From an uncultured Planctomycetota bacterium (lineage in GTDB: Bacteria > Planctomycetota > Planctomycetia > Gemmatales > HRBIN36), in assembly GCA_937944855.1 (NCBI GenBank), contig CALFAY010000030.1, positions 1 to 64,000 of the forward strand: DNA of 64,000 nucleotides, given 5' to 3'. The position numbers and the translations under genes were made by a program. The notes beneath the pieces were generated by a model, which made no database searches, was not told the origin of the DNA, and worked only from the letters and a program-made list of their open reading frames with translations. This document shows positions 63,467 to 64,000 of the stretch, piece after piece. Positions within the stretch are counted from its first letter, which is position 1. Each line of letters begins with the position of its first letter.

Positions 63467-64000
63467 GGGTGGTCCCCTCCAGGAAGCGAAGAAAACAGGT
63501 TGCAAAAACTCTAGCACTTTTTTCCCGGGTCTCCGTTTGCAGGGCAAAGCGGATTCCACCAGCGTTCATGATGCTGGTATTGTCCTGTTTGGCGGCACCC
63601 GAAATGCACAACTACGAGAATCACTGAAGGAGGATCAGACTGCGCCTGCGAGCCTGCATGCGTAAGTAACCCTGCACCCTGATCGGTCCAAGCTACTTTC
63701 TGAAAACTGAAACCGCCACGGACGTCGATATCCGCCGCTTAGGCTACTTTTTCTTAAACTTGATGACGGACTGGACGTAATGGGTGACGATGAGCCTGGT
63801 CAAACGCTTGTATTTGTTCACAGCCTCCGCGACCAGACGCTGCGAACGGCTGGCATTGCTCTAGTGAGCAGGGGCGAAAGTGCCAGGCCCCGGTGCATCA
63901 CCGTTGGTTTGCATTGCTGTTTTCAGCGTTCAGCACGGCGGCCAACGCATGAACCGGGCGACGCTGCCGATAGCCTGGCCGAGACAACTTATTCCTTAAA
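63467..64000. other. Right edge: no supported gene
   Basis: Only a short minus-strand frame ending at 63744 (tail VTHYVQSVIKFKKK, preceded by NASRSQRLVAEAVNKYKR) looks protein-like; it is preceded by a stop and may be a decayed fragment. Confidence 0.3.

Noticed and set aside
63744-63870. A short minus-strand frame ending VTHYVQSVIKFKKK
   Set aside because: It is preceded by a stop and no start, family or neighbour supports it as a gene.

Overview
The window looks like a high-GC planctomycete chromosome, most probably Gemmataceae-like. The call rests on lineage-typical families: TIGR03000, a BBP7-like outer-membrane protein, three DUF1501 proteins, a LEPR-XLL-like N-terminal motif (LEELEARLAPA) on an FG-GAP protein, Tyr/Cys-rich exported repeat proteins, and many TPR and WD40 proteins. 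No rRNA or tRNA gene was found. Species identity cannot be fixed from sequence alone.

Layout. 1-3.7 kb: the 5' part of a TROVE (Ro60-like) gene runs off the left edge, followed by an AT-richer gap and two heavily degraded transposase genes (ISAs1-like and a second DDE type). 3.8-5.5 kb: two convergent ACT-domain paralogues and a DUF2784 membrane protein. 5.6-10.9 kb: a large exported protein, then a regulatory cluster hpf-ptsN-ptsH-ptsI (phosphotransferase proteins without a sugar permease) behind a well-formed promoter with a palindrome over its -35. 11-18.7 kb: a TIGR03936/DUF2344 protein coupled to an RNase E/G with a large S1-domain insert, an MFS transporter, a DUF11-repeat lipoprotein and tsaE. 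18.7-27.2 kb: TPR protein, two-subunit CoA-transferase, a seven-haem cytochrome/TPR protein, a DPP IV-type S9 peptidase, an EF-hand protein and a TraB/Tiki-like protein.

27-31.5 kb holds a membrane-anchored TPR protein, two unrecognised proteins and a TIGR03000 protein. 31.5-36.8 kb (minus strand) is a compact operon hoxE-F-U-Y-H plus a maturation protease, predicted to encode a bidirectional NAD-linked [NiFe]-hydrogenase (group 3d). It is divergent from rpsA (six S1 repeats), which is followed by a primary-type sigma factor. 40.2-48.2 kb has a coiled-coil protein with an odd 11-bp repeat cluster, two DUF1501 proteins, a WD40 protein, the BBP7-like protein and a third DUF1501. 48.2-51.6 kb is an RNA/translation group: infA, an RRM protein and RNase R. 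52-57 kb: Tyr/Cys-rich exported protein, fatty-acid desaturase, MFS, periplasmic PPIase and polysaccharide-export lipoprotein. 57.3-61.1 kb: TPR protein, thioredoxin-like protein and amidohydrolase. 61.4-63.5 kb: a broken LEPR/FG-GAP surface protein. The right edge is largely uninterpretable.

Functionally the window mixes conserved RNA metabolism (TROVE, Hpf, RNase E/G, S1, IF-1, RRM, RNase R), signalling (PTS), redox metabolism (Hox, multihaem cytochrome) and the envelope proteins typical of planctomycetes. No CRISPR array, prophage or obvious defence island was seen. The best leads for something undescribed are the TROVE-linked noncoding region, the PTS with an HPr carrying Asp at the Ser46 position, the 11-bp repeat cluster at 40.3-40.7 kb and the infA promoter/hairpin overlap.
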